DNA from: Bacteroides faecis MAJ27
GTDB taxonomy: Bacteria > Bacteroidota > Bacteroidia > Bacteroidales > Bacteroidaceae
Reading direction: 5' to 3'
Length of the DNA: 64,000 nt
Assembly: GCF_900106755.1 (NCBI RefSeq)
Contig: NZ_FNNN01000005.1
Location: 62,001 to 126,000, forward strand
Below are positions 35,061 through 42,696 of this stretch, in pieces. A program made the position numbers and the translations under genes. Position 1 is the stretch's first letter. Every line of letters starts with the position of its first letter. The notes under the pieces are model-generated. The model did no database searches and was not told the origin of the DNA. It saw only the letters and a list, made by a program, of their open reading frames with translations.

Positions 35061-36659
35061 ATGTTTACTGACTTATTGCATTCCTCTTATTTCTCCCTTT
35101 TCCTGATTGTTGCATTGGGATTTATGTTGGGTAGAATTAAGATTAAGGGGCTATCGCTTGATGTGTCAGCGGTGATCTTTATTGCTCTTCTTTTCGGACA
35201 CTTCGGCGTTATCATTCCTAAAGAATTAGGAAACTTCGGTCTGGTACTTTTTATCTTTACCATTGGTATTCAGGCTGGTCCGGGATTCTTCGATTCTTTC
35301 CGTAGTAAAGGAAAGACGCTGATTCTGATTACTATGCTTATTATTAGCTCGGCCTGCCTGACAGCAGTCGGACTGAAATATGCATTTGATATTGACACAC
35401 CGAGCGTTGTCGGATTGATTGCAGGGGCTTTGACCAGTACTCCGGGACTGGCGGTAGCAATTGACAGTACAAACTCTCCGCTGGCATCCATTGCTTATGG
35501 TATCGCTTATCCGTTTGGGGTCATTGGAGTGATCCTGTTCGTGAAATTACTTCCCAAAATTATGCGTGTAAATCTGGACCAGGAAGCCCGTCGCCTTGAA
35601 GTAGAGCGTCGTGGACAATTTCCTGAATTAAACACATGTATTTATCGTATCACAAACGCTAGTGTCTTTGGCCGTAGTCTGATGCAGATAAATGCACGTG
35701 CGATGACAGGAGCGGTCATTTCGCGCCTGAAGCACAAAGATGAAATATCTATTCCCACTGCGCATACGGTATTGCATGAAGGAGACTATATTCAGGCAGT
35801 AGGCAGTGAAGAATCGCTGAATCAGTTAGCAGTATTGATGGGTAAACGGGAGGAAGGTGAACTGCCTTTGGACAAGACACAGGAAATCGAGTCTTTGTTG
35901 CTGACTAAAAAAGACATGATTAATAAACAACTGGGAGACCTGAACTTACAAAAAAACTTCGGTTGTACAGTGACCCGCGTACGTCGAAGTGGTATTGATT
36001 TATCTCCGTCCCCCGATTTGGCATTGAAGTTTGGTGACAAGCTGATGGTGGTAGGAGAGAAAGAAGGTATAAAAGGAGTAGCTCGGTTGTTGGGAAACGA
36101 TGCGAAGAAGCTTTCCGATACGGATTTCTTCCCTATTGCGATGGGTATTGTATTAGGAGTTTTATTCGGCAAACTGAATATCTCTTTCTCCGATAGCTTG
36201 TCATTCTCTCCGGGGCTGACAGGAGGAGTGCTGATGGTAGCTCTTTTCCTGAGTGCAATCGGTAAAACCGGACCTATTCTCTGGTCTATGTCCGGACCCG
36301 CCAATCAGTTGTTACGCCAGTTAGGTTTACTTCTCTTCCTTGCCGAAGTAGGAACTTCCGCCGGAAAGAACCTCGTAGCTACTTTTCAGGAAAGTGGACT
36401 GCTGATGTTCGGAGTAGGAGCAGCTATTACAGTGGTGCCGATGCTGGTAGCCGTACTTGTAGGACGACTGGTATTCAAAATCAGCCTGCTTGACTTGCTG
36501 GGAACCATCACAGGAGGTATGACAAGTACTCCGGGATTGGCCGCTGCCGATTCGATGGTGGATAGCAATATTCCAAGTGTAGCCTATGCAACTGTTTATC
36601 CGATAGCTATGGTATTCCTTATTTTGTTTATCCAGGTGATAGCCTCAGCTGTGTATTAA
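35061..36659 (+). CDS. AspT/YidE-type putative transporter
   Basis: A 532-residue inner-membrane protein made of two membrane halves around a central soluble part. The two halves each carry the family repeat with the G-x-x-TSTPG pattern: LIAGALTSTPGLAVAIDSTN in the first and TITGGMTSTPGLAAADSMVD in the second. The central 180 residues (about 185-340) hold two TrkA_C-type domains (INARAMTGAVISRLKHKDEI and ADLALKFGDKLMV-like segment), which bind small ligands. AspT itself exchanges aspartate for alanine; the substrate of this group is unknown. It is monocistronic with its own promoter. Confidence 0.88.
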   Translation: MFTDLLHSSYFSLFLIVALGFMLGRIKIKGLSLDVSAVIFIALLFGHFGVIIPKELGNFGLVLFIFTIGIQAGPGFFDSFRSKGKTLILITMLIISSACLTAVGLKYAFDIDTPSVVGLIAGALTSTPGLAVAIDSTNSPLASIAYGIAYPFGVIGVILFVKLLPKIMRVNLDQEARRLEVERRGQFPELNTCIYRITNASVFGRSLMQINARAMTGAVISRLKHKDEISIPTAHTVLHEGDYIQAVGSEESLNQLAVLMGKREEGELPLDKTQEIESLLLTKKDMINKQLGDLNLQKNFGCTVTRVRRSGIDLSPSPDLALKFGDKLMVVGEKEGIKGVARLLGNDAKKLSDTDFFPIAMGIVLGVLFGKLNISFSDSLSFSPGLTGGVLMVALFLSAIGKTGPILWSMSGPANQLLRQLGLLLFLAEVGTSAGKNLVATFQESGLLMFGVGAAITVVPMLVAVLVGRLVFKISLLDLLGTITGGMTSTPGLAAADSMVDSNIPSVAYATVYPIAMVFLILFIQVIASAVY

Positions 36660-36663
36660 TGAA

Positions 36664-36711
36664 AATCAATATATATAGGTATTGATTGTTAAAAAATAGT
36701 TCGTATCTTTG
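36664..36711 (+). promoter_or_regulatory. Promoter of the first His-protein/TonB-receptor module, with inverted repeat
   Basis: TTG at 36682-36684 and TATCTTTG at 36704-36711 are 19 bp apart. An 8-bp inverted repeat (AATCAATA with TATTGATT, 36664-36687) covers the -33 element. The sequence TATATAGGTATTG here matches TATATAGGGATTG before the second module. Confidence 0.65.
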
Positions 36712-36733
36712 CCGCCTCAAATAAAAAGATGAG

Positions 36734-37090
36734 GTGAAACGATTGTCATTGAATATCATGCGCTGTTTCTTACCGGTACTGTTTGTATCGTATCTGGTAA
36801 GTATCACATTCTTTGCTCACATACATGTGGTCAATGGCGTGACAATCGTCCATTCGCATCCCTTCAAAAAAGGGGCGGCACATAAACACTCAACAGTCGA
36901 ACTGTTATTAGTTCATTTCTTGTCTCACCTGACAACGGACGGTGCGGCTGTTGTGTTTGCTCTTTCTCTTTTCATCCCATTTATCTTGTGGCGGTTGCAT
37001 GGTATTACGCAACATACGCACTACCATTCTCCCTACCATGGGGTGGTGGCACTCAGGGCTCCGCCTGTTATTCGTTTTTCCGCTATTTAA
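36734..37090 (+). CDS. His-rich small membrane protein, module copy 1
   Basis: A 118-residue protein with a GTG start; the start is supported by alignment to the second copy, which begins ATG at the same place (KRLSLNIM against KQLYLNIM). It has one helix near the N-terminus (FLPVLFVSYLVSITFFAH), then a striking conserved segment HIHVVNGVTIVHSHPFKKG, a His-containing linker, and a second helix (GAAVVFALSLFIPFILWRL). The tail is His-rich (HGITQHTHYHSPYHG). The segment between the helices carries several His that could bind a metal ion or heme in the periplasm. The TonB receptor gene starts 90 bp downstream. I know no function for this family. Confidence 0.75.
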   Translation: MKRLSLNIMRCFLPVLFVSYLVSITFFAHIHVVNGVTIVHSHPFKKGAAHKHSTVELLLVHFLSHLTTDGAAVVFALSLFIPFILWRLHGITQHTHYHSPYHGVVALRAPPVIRFSAI

Positions 37091-37179
37091 ACTGATGGTA
37101 TTCTGTCTTGTGTCAAGACAGGAGTAATCATCTGTTTGTTTACATCATCACTTTACAAAAAACGAATAACAAACGAAAA

Positions 37180-39507
37180 ATGAAGAAATACATTCTTTCG
37201 CTTGTCTGCTTGTGCTGTGCATTGTTGCCTGCCCTCGAAGGACAAGCTGCTCTCCATGAGCATCCCGAATATCCGGATTTACGTAAATCGGATGCTAATA
37301 TTGTAGGCCATATCCTTGATAAAAACACGAAAGAACATCTGCCCTATATCACTGTGGCATTGAAAGGTACAACGATTGGTACCGTGACTGATGCTACCGG
37401 ACACTACTTCTTAAAGAATCTTCCCGAAGGTAACTTCGTGCTTGAAGTTAGCTCAGTCGGCTATAAAACCGTAAGACGCAATGTGACACTGAAAAAAGGC
37501 CGTACACTGGAAGAGGATTTTGAAATAGAAGAGGACGCGGTTGCCTTGGATGGTGTAGTCGTTTCCGCCAACCGTAACGAGACTACCCGCCGCTTGGCAC
37601 CTACTTTGGTGAATGTAGTCGATATGAAAATGTTCGAAACAACCAATTCTACTACCTTGGCACAGGGATTGAGTTTCCAGCCGGGAGTGCGTGTAGAATC
37701 CAACTGTCAGAATTGCGGCTTCCAGCAGGTACGTATTAACGGTCTGGATGGTCCTTATACACAAATTTTGCTTGATTCCCGTCCCATCTTCAGTGCGCTT
37801 TCAGGTGTGTATGGTATTGAACAGATTCCCGCCAGCATGATAGAACGTGTAGAAGTAATGCGTGGAGGCGGTTCGGCTTTGTTCGGTTCGTCTGCTATTG
37901 CCGGAACAATCAATATTATCACCAAAGAACCGATTCGCAATTCAGGAATGTTGTCTCATACGATCACAGGTATTGGAGGCGGAGACGCTTTCGATAATAA
38001 TACAGCTTTGAATGCTTCACTGGTTGCGGATGACCAGCGTGCAGGTTTATATATCTTTGGTCAGAACCGTCATCGTTCGGCCTACGACCATGATGGAGAC
38101 GGATACTCTGAAATACCGAAAATACATGGTCAGACTGTTGGTTTTCGTTCCTTCCTGAAAACGACTACTTATTCGAAACTGACTTTCGAATATCACCATA
38201 TGGAAGAATTCCGCAGGGGAGGGGACTTGCTGAACCGTCCACCTCACGAAGCGAATGTTGCCGAACAGACAGAACATTCTATCAATGGCGGTGGATTGAA
38301 ATATGACTATTTTTCACCGAACGAGAAACATCGCTTCAATGTGTTTGCCTCTGCACAGCACATCAATCGTGACAGCTATTATGGAGGTGGACAGGACTTG
38401 AATGCCTATGGAAATACCACCGACCTGAACTGGATGGCAGGATCACAGTATGTTTATAGTTTCGGAAAATGTATTTTCATGCCTTCTGACCTGACAGCCG
38501 GAATAGAATTTAATCAGGATAAGCTGGAAGATAATATGTGGGGATACCATCGTACAGTAGACCAGAAGGTAAATATCGGTAGCGCATTCCTGCAAAATGA
38601 ATGGAAGAACGATCGCTGGGGATTTTTGCTTGGTGGCCGTCTGGATAAACATAACCTGATTGATCATATTATATTCAGTCCGCGCGCTAACTTACGTTTC
38701 AATCCTACACAAAATATCAATCTGCGTTTGAGCTATTCTTCTGGTTTCCGTGCGCCGCAGGCTTTTGATGAAGATTTACATGTAGAGAATGTGGGTGGAA
38801 AAGTGGCAATGGTTGAGCTTGCAAAGGATCTGAAAGAGGAGAGATCACAGAGTTTGAGTGCTTCGGCAGATATTTACCATCGTTTCGGGGCATTCCAGAT
38901 CAATTTTCTGGTAGAAGGATTTTATACTAAATTATCGGATGTTTTTGCTTTGACCGACGGTGAAGTAAAAGATGGTATACTGACACGTACACGCTATAAT
39001 GCTCCGGGAGCCCGTGTCATGGGATTGACACTGGAAGGAAAGATGGCTTATCTGAATAAATTCCAGATTCAGGCAGGAGTTACTTTGCAGCAGAGTCATT
39101 ACAGCGAGCCTCATGAATGGAATCCGGATGCTCCGGCAGTGAAGAAGATGATGCGTACTCCGAATACTTACGGCTATTTTACTGCAACCTATACTCCGGT
39201 AAAACCGTTGTCTATTGCTCTTTCGGGCACCTATACCGGTTCGATGCTGGTGCCTCACGAACCCGTTCCCGGATTCCTGGATAAGCCGATAACAGTAAAT
39301 ACGGAGGATTTCTTTGATATTGCATTGAAGGCGGCTTATGATTTCAAGCTATATAAATCAGTGAACCTGCAGGTGAACGCCGGAATACAAAATATCTTCA
39401 ATGCTTATCAGAACGATTTTGATAAGGGAGCCGACCGTGATTCAGGCTATATTTACGGTCCTTCACTGCCGAGAAGTTTCTTTGCCGGCGTGAAGATTAG
39501 CTATTAA
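37180..39507 (+). CDS. TonB-dependent receptor with CxxC plug motif, module copy 1
   Basis: A 775-residue outer-membrane receptor from ATG 37180; the earlier in-frame ATG at 37108 lacks a proper signal peptide. The signal peptide is followed by a His-containing stretch (LHEHPEYPDLRKSD), a carboxypeptidase-like domain (NTKEHLPYITVALKGTTIGT), and a plug with a conserved cysteine pair (VESNCQNCGFQQVRINGLDG). The plug ends ERVEVMRGGGSALFGSSAIA and the barrel ends PRSFFAGVKISY. CxxC in the plug plus His near the N-terminus suggest a metal ion or metal complex as ligand. A close paralogue with the same neighbour follows at 40077. Confidence 0.9.
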   Translation: MKKYILSLVCLCCALLPALEGQAALHEHPEYPDLRKSDANIVGHILDKNTKEHLPYITVALKGTTIGTVTDATGHYFLKNLPEGNFVLEVSSVGYKTVRRNVTLKKGRTLEEDFEIEEDAVALDGVVVSANRNETTRRLAPTLVNVVDMKMFETTNSTTLAQGLSFQPGVRVESNCQNCGFQQVRINGLDGPYTQILLDSRPIFSALSGVYGIEQIPASMIERVEVMRGGGSALFGSSAIAGTINIITKEPIRNSGMLSHTITGIGGGDAFDNNTALNASLVADDQRAGLYIFGQNRHRSAYDHDGDGYSEIPKIHGQTVGFRSFLKTTTYSKLTFEYHHMEEFRRGGDLLNRPPHEANVAEQTEHSINGGGLKYDYFSPNEKHRFNVFASAQHINRDSYYGGGQDLNAYGNTTDLNWMAGSQYVYSFGKCIFMPSDLTAGIEFNQDKLEDNMWGYHRTVDQKVNIGSAFLQNEWKNDRWGFLLGGRLDKHNLIDHIIFSPRANLRFNPTQNINLRLSYSSGFRAPQAFDEDLHVENVGGKVAMVELAKDLKEERSQSLSASADIYHRFGAFQINFLVEGFYTKLSDVFALTDGEVKDGILTRTRYNAPGARVMGLTLEGKMAYLNKFQIQAGVTLQQSHYSEPHEWNPDAPAVKKMMRTPNTYGYFTATYTPVKPLSIALSGTYTGSMLVPHEPVPGFLDKPITVNTEDFFDIALKAAYDFKLYKSVNLQVNAGIQNIFNAYQNDFDKGADRDSGYIYGPSLPRSFFAGVKISY

Positions 39508-39546
39508 TAATGGTTTAAGAACCTTTTTAGCTCTAAAATCGTTATA

Positions 39547-39585
39547 TATAGGGATTGTCCGTCTGTGAAACAATCCCTATATTTG
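39547..39585 (+). promoter_or_regulatory. Promoter of the second module inside an 11-bp inverted repeat
   Basis: TTG at 39555-39557 and TATATTTG at 39578-39585 are 20 bp apart. TATAGGGATTG (39547-39557) and CAATCCCTATA (39571-39581) are perfect inverted repeats with a 13-nt spacer, so the repeat includes the -33 element and reaches into the -7 element. It could be an operator; it could also end the upstream transcript as a hairpin. Confidence 0.65.
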
Positions 39586-39631
39586 TCACGCAAAACTAAA
39601 CATATTAGATTTCTTGCACAAAAACGAACGA

Positions 39632-39973
39632 ATGAAACAATTATACCTGAATATAATGAAGTGTTTTCTGCCTGTACTATTTATATCGTACATGGCAGGG
39701 ATTACTTTGTTTACCCACTCCCATGTGGTAAATGGTGTAACAATTGTCCATTCACACCCTTTTAAGAAAGGCAGTGAACACAGCCATACGACTGTTGAGT
39801 TCCAGTTACTTCATTTATTGAATCATGTATTGACAACAGATAGCGGAATCATTCCTTTATTTGTTGCTGCTGTTTTATCTATATTATGTATTCTTTTCAC
39901 CCGTCCGCGAGGCATGCGATATGCGTGCTCTTGCCCGGGTGTCGTTTCTTTAAGGGCACCTCCCGCCGTTTAG
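39632..39973 (+). CDS. His-rich small membrane protein, module copy 2
   Basis: A 113-residue protein from ATG 39632, chosen to match copy 1; an earlier ATG at 39614 adds only six residues. It has a first helix (CFLPVLFISYMAGITLFTH), the shared segment SHVVNGVTIVHSHPFKKGSE, more His (HSHTTVEFQLLHLLNH), and a second helix (IIPLFVAAVLSILCILF). The tail ends CPGVVSLRAPPAV, matching VVALRAPPVI in copy 1. The strict conservation of VVNGVTIVHSHPFKKG between copies, against much freer flanks, marks it as the working part. It lies 104 bp before its TonB receptor. Confidence 0.75.
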   Translation: MKQLYLNIMKCFLPVLFISYMAGITLFTHSHVVNGVTIVHSHPFKKGSEHSHTTVEFQLLHLLNHVLTTDSGIIPLFVAAVLSILCILFTRPRGMRYACSCPGVVSLRAPPAV

Positions 39974-40076
39974 TCTACACTTTAGGAGGCAGATATTTAT
40001 CATTCAGAAACAAATACTTTATTTGCTTCCGCTACCTTATTATTTTCTGATTAAAAACATTAAAAGACTAACGACA

Positions 40077-42416
40077 ATGAAAAAATATCTTTTAGTCCTG
40101 GTCAGCCTGTGTTGTGCCCTGTTGCCTGCATTGGCTGAGCACCCGGAGTACCCTGAACTGAGAAAATCTGATGCGAATATCATCGGTCATATATTAGATA
40201 AAAAAACAAACGAACATTTGCCGTATATTACAGTAGCACTGAAAGGGACTACTATCGGAACGGTAACGGATGCTACCGGACATTATTTTCTGAAAAACTT
40301 GCCGGAGGGGAATTTTGTACTGGAAATCAGTTCGGTAGGATATAAGACGATCAGCCGGAATGTAACCTTGAAGAAAGGGAAAACATTGGAAGAAAATTTC
40401 GAAATAGAAGAAGACGCGATTGCTTTGGACGGAGTCGTCGTTTCTGCCAATCGTAGTGAGACAACACGGCGTTTGGCTCCGACTTTGGTGAATGTGGTCG
40501 ATTTGAAGCTGTTTGAGACTACTAACTCCTCCACCTTATCGCAGGGACTGAATTTTCAGCCCGGAGTGCGGGTAGAAACAAACTGTCAGAATTGTGGTTT
40601 CCAACAAGTCCGGATCAATGGTCTGGATGGCCCCTACACACAGATACTCATCGATTCCCGTCCTGTGTTCAGTGCCCTTTCAGGTGTGTACGGTTTAGAG
40701 CAGATTCCCGCCAGCATGATTGAACGTGTGGAAGTGATGCGTGGAGGAGGATCGGCATTGTTCGGTTCATCGGCTATTGCAGGTACGATTAATATCATCA
40801 CGAAAGAGCCTTTGCGAAACTCCGGCCGGTTATCGCATACAATTACTTCCATAGGCGGCAGTTCATCCTTTGACAATAACACCTCGCTGAATGCTTCGTT
40901 GGTGACGGACGATCATCGTGCCGGATTATATATTTTCGGGCAGAATCGTCATCGGTCGGGATATGATTACGACGGAGACGGATTCACAGAACTTCCGAAA
41001 CTGAAGAATCAGACGGTAGGTTTCCGCTCTTACCTGAAAACGAGCACCTATTCTAAACTGACGTTTGAATACCATCATATGCAGGAGTTCCGGCGTGGCG
41101 GCGATATGCTGAACCGTCCTCCGCATGAAGCCCATATTGCCGAACAGTTACAGCACTCCATAGATGGCGGAAGCCTGAAGTACGATTATTTCTCACCGGA
41201 TGAGAAGAATCGTTTAAGTGTATTCGCTTCAGCGGCTAATACGGATCGTGACAGCTATTACGGACCTGGTAACGACCCGCTCAAAGCATATGGAAAAACG
41301 ACGGACCTCACTGCGATGGGCGGCGCGCAGTATGTACACTCCTTTGATAAACTGTTGTTCATGCCTTCCGATCTGACGGCAGGGCTTGAATACAATCGCG
41401 ACCGGTTGAAGGATAATATGTGGGGGTACGATCGCCACACGGATCAGACTGTCAATATTTACAGTGCCTTTCTACAGAACGAATGGAAGAACAAACACTG
41501 GGGGATTCTGATCGGTGGTCGTCTGGATAAACACAATATGGTGGATGATATCATTTTCAGCCCGCGTGCCAACTTGCGTTTCAATCCTACGGATAATATC
41601 AATCTGCGTTTGAGTTATTCCTCCGGTTTCCGTGCCCCACAAGCATTTGATGAAGATATGCATATCGAAAATGTAGGTGGAACGGTCGCTATGATTGAGC
41701 GTGCTAAAGATTTGAAGGAAGAAAAATCGCAGAGTTTTAGTATGTCTGCCGATATGTATCATCGTTTCGGTGCTTTTCAGACTAATCTGCTGGTGGAGGG
41801 ATTCTATACAAGACTGACTGACGTCTTTGTACTGGGAGAACCCTATGACCGGGGAGATGGTATATTGGTGAAGCCCCGCAGCAATGGCCCGGGGGCTAAA
41901 GTAATGGGAATCACCTTGGAAGGAAAACTGGCTTATCTTTCCTTGTTGCAAATACAAGCCGGGTTAACATTGCAGCGTAGTCGCTATGATGAAGCGCATA
42001 AATGGCACGATGACGCCCCGGCAGAAAGAAAAATCTTCCGTACTCCCGATACATACGGCTATTTTACCGCTACTTATACTCCGATCAAACCTCTGTCAAT
42101 AGCTTTATCCGGTACATATACCGGTAATATGCTTGTGCAGCGTATGGATATCACAGCAGAAAATGCAGCGATGGGAGATATGCCCGAACGGAAAGCAGAA
42201 GCGATACTTACACCGAAATTCTTCGATCTGGGAGTAAAAATAGCCTATGACTTTAAGCTATATAAAACGGTAGATTTACAGCTTAGCGGAGGTGTTCAGA
42301 ATATCTTCGAATCTTATCAGAAGGACTTCGACAGGGGAGCTAACCGGGATTCCGGCTATATCTATGGCCCCGCACTTCCGAGAAGTTTTTTTGCGGGAGT
42401 AAAGATTAGTTATTAA
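40077..42416 (+). CDS. TonB-dependent receptor with CxxC plug motif, module copy 2
   Basis: A 779-residue receptor from ATG 40077, which opens a clear signal peptide (KKYLLVLVSLCCALLPALAE). It shares long identical stretches with the receptor at 37180: the start of the mature chain (EHPEYPELRKSDANI), the plug with TNCQNCGFQQVRINGLDGPY, and the end PRSFFAGVKISY. Differences concentrate in the barrel loops, for example residues after LVEGFYTRLTDVFVLGEPYD and the segment with MDITAENAAMGDMPERKAEA, which is what one expects when two paralogues adapt to different ligands. A terminator follows at 42464. Confidence 0.9.
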   Translation: MKKYLLVLVSLCCALLPALAEHPEYPELRKSDANIIGHILDKKTNEHLPYITVALKGTTIGTVTDATGHYFLKNLPEGNFVLEISSVGYKTISRNVTLKKGKTLEENFEIEEDAIALDGVVVSANRSETTRRLAPTLVNVVDLKLFETTNSSTLSQGLNFQPGVRVETNCQNCGFQQVRINGLDGPYTQILIDSRPVFSALSGVYGLEQIPASMIERVEVMRGGGSALFGSSAIAGTINIITKEPLRNSGRLSHTITSIGGSSSFDNNTSLNASLVTDDHRAGLYIFGQNRHRSGYDYDGDGFTELPKLKNQTVGFRSYLKTSTYSKLTFEYHHMQEFRRGGDMLNRPPHEAHIAEQLQHSIDGGSLKYDYFSPDEKNRLSVFASAANTDRDSYYGPGNDPLKAYGKTTDLTAMGGAQYVHSFDKLLFMPSDLTAGLEYNRDRLKDNMWGYDRHTDQTVNIYSAFLQNEWKNKHWGILIGGRLDKHNMVDDIIFSPRANLRFNPTDNINLRLSYSSGFRAPQAFDEDMHIENVGGTVAMIERAKDLKEEKSQSFSMSADMYHRFGAFQTNLLVEGFYTRLTDVFVLGEPYDRGDGILVKPRSNGPGAKVMGITLEGKLAYLSLLQIQAGLTLQRSRYDEAHKWHDDAPAERKIFRTPDTYGYFTATYTPIKPLSIALSGTYTGNMLVQRMDITAENAAMGDMPERKAEAILTPKFFDLGVKIAYDFKLYKTVDLQLSGGVQNIFESYQKDFDRGANRDSGYIYGPALPRSFFAGVKISY

Positions 42417-42463
42417 TAACAATGCCGGTCTGTTATTTTCCGATGCCAGAGTAGCGGACTATG

Positions 42464-42500
42464 CATCCGGGAATGTGATGAAACGATTGCTTCCCGGATG
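42464..42500 (+). terminator. Terminator of the second module
   Basis: A perfect 10-bp GC-rich stem, CATCCGGGAA (42464-42473) with TTCCCGGATG (42491-42500), is followed by TTTTAT. It lies 47 bp after the receptor stop. Confidence 0.75.
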
Positions 42501-42696
42501 TTTTATAAATGAGGAAGTTCTTAAAAATAGGATATCTTAGCTGTTGGCAGGTTGTATCCACCCTTTTAGGATGTGCATTTAGTAGGGAATCACTAAAAAC
42601 TTCTCTTTCTCTTTTAGTAGTTTTGCTGTTTGAGTTGTATTATATATAGATAGTCAATAAAAGTCAAAGTAATCAATTTATTAAACAGTTAACCTT

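Noticed and set aside
37108..37179. 24-residue extension of the first CxxC receptor.
   Set aside because: The later ATG opens a proper signal peptide that aligns with the start of the paralogue.
36664..42500. Phase-variable inversion between the two receptor modules.
   Set aside because: The modules are direct repeats, and no invertase gene or matching inverted recombination sites were seen.
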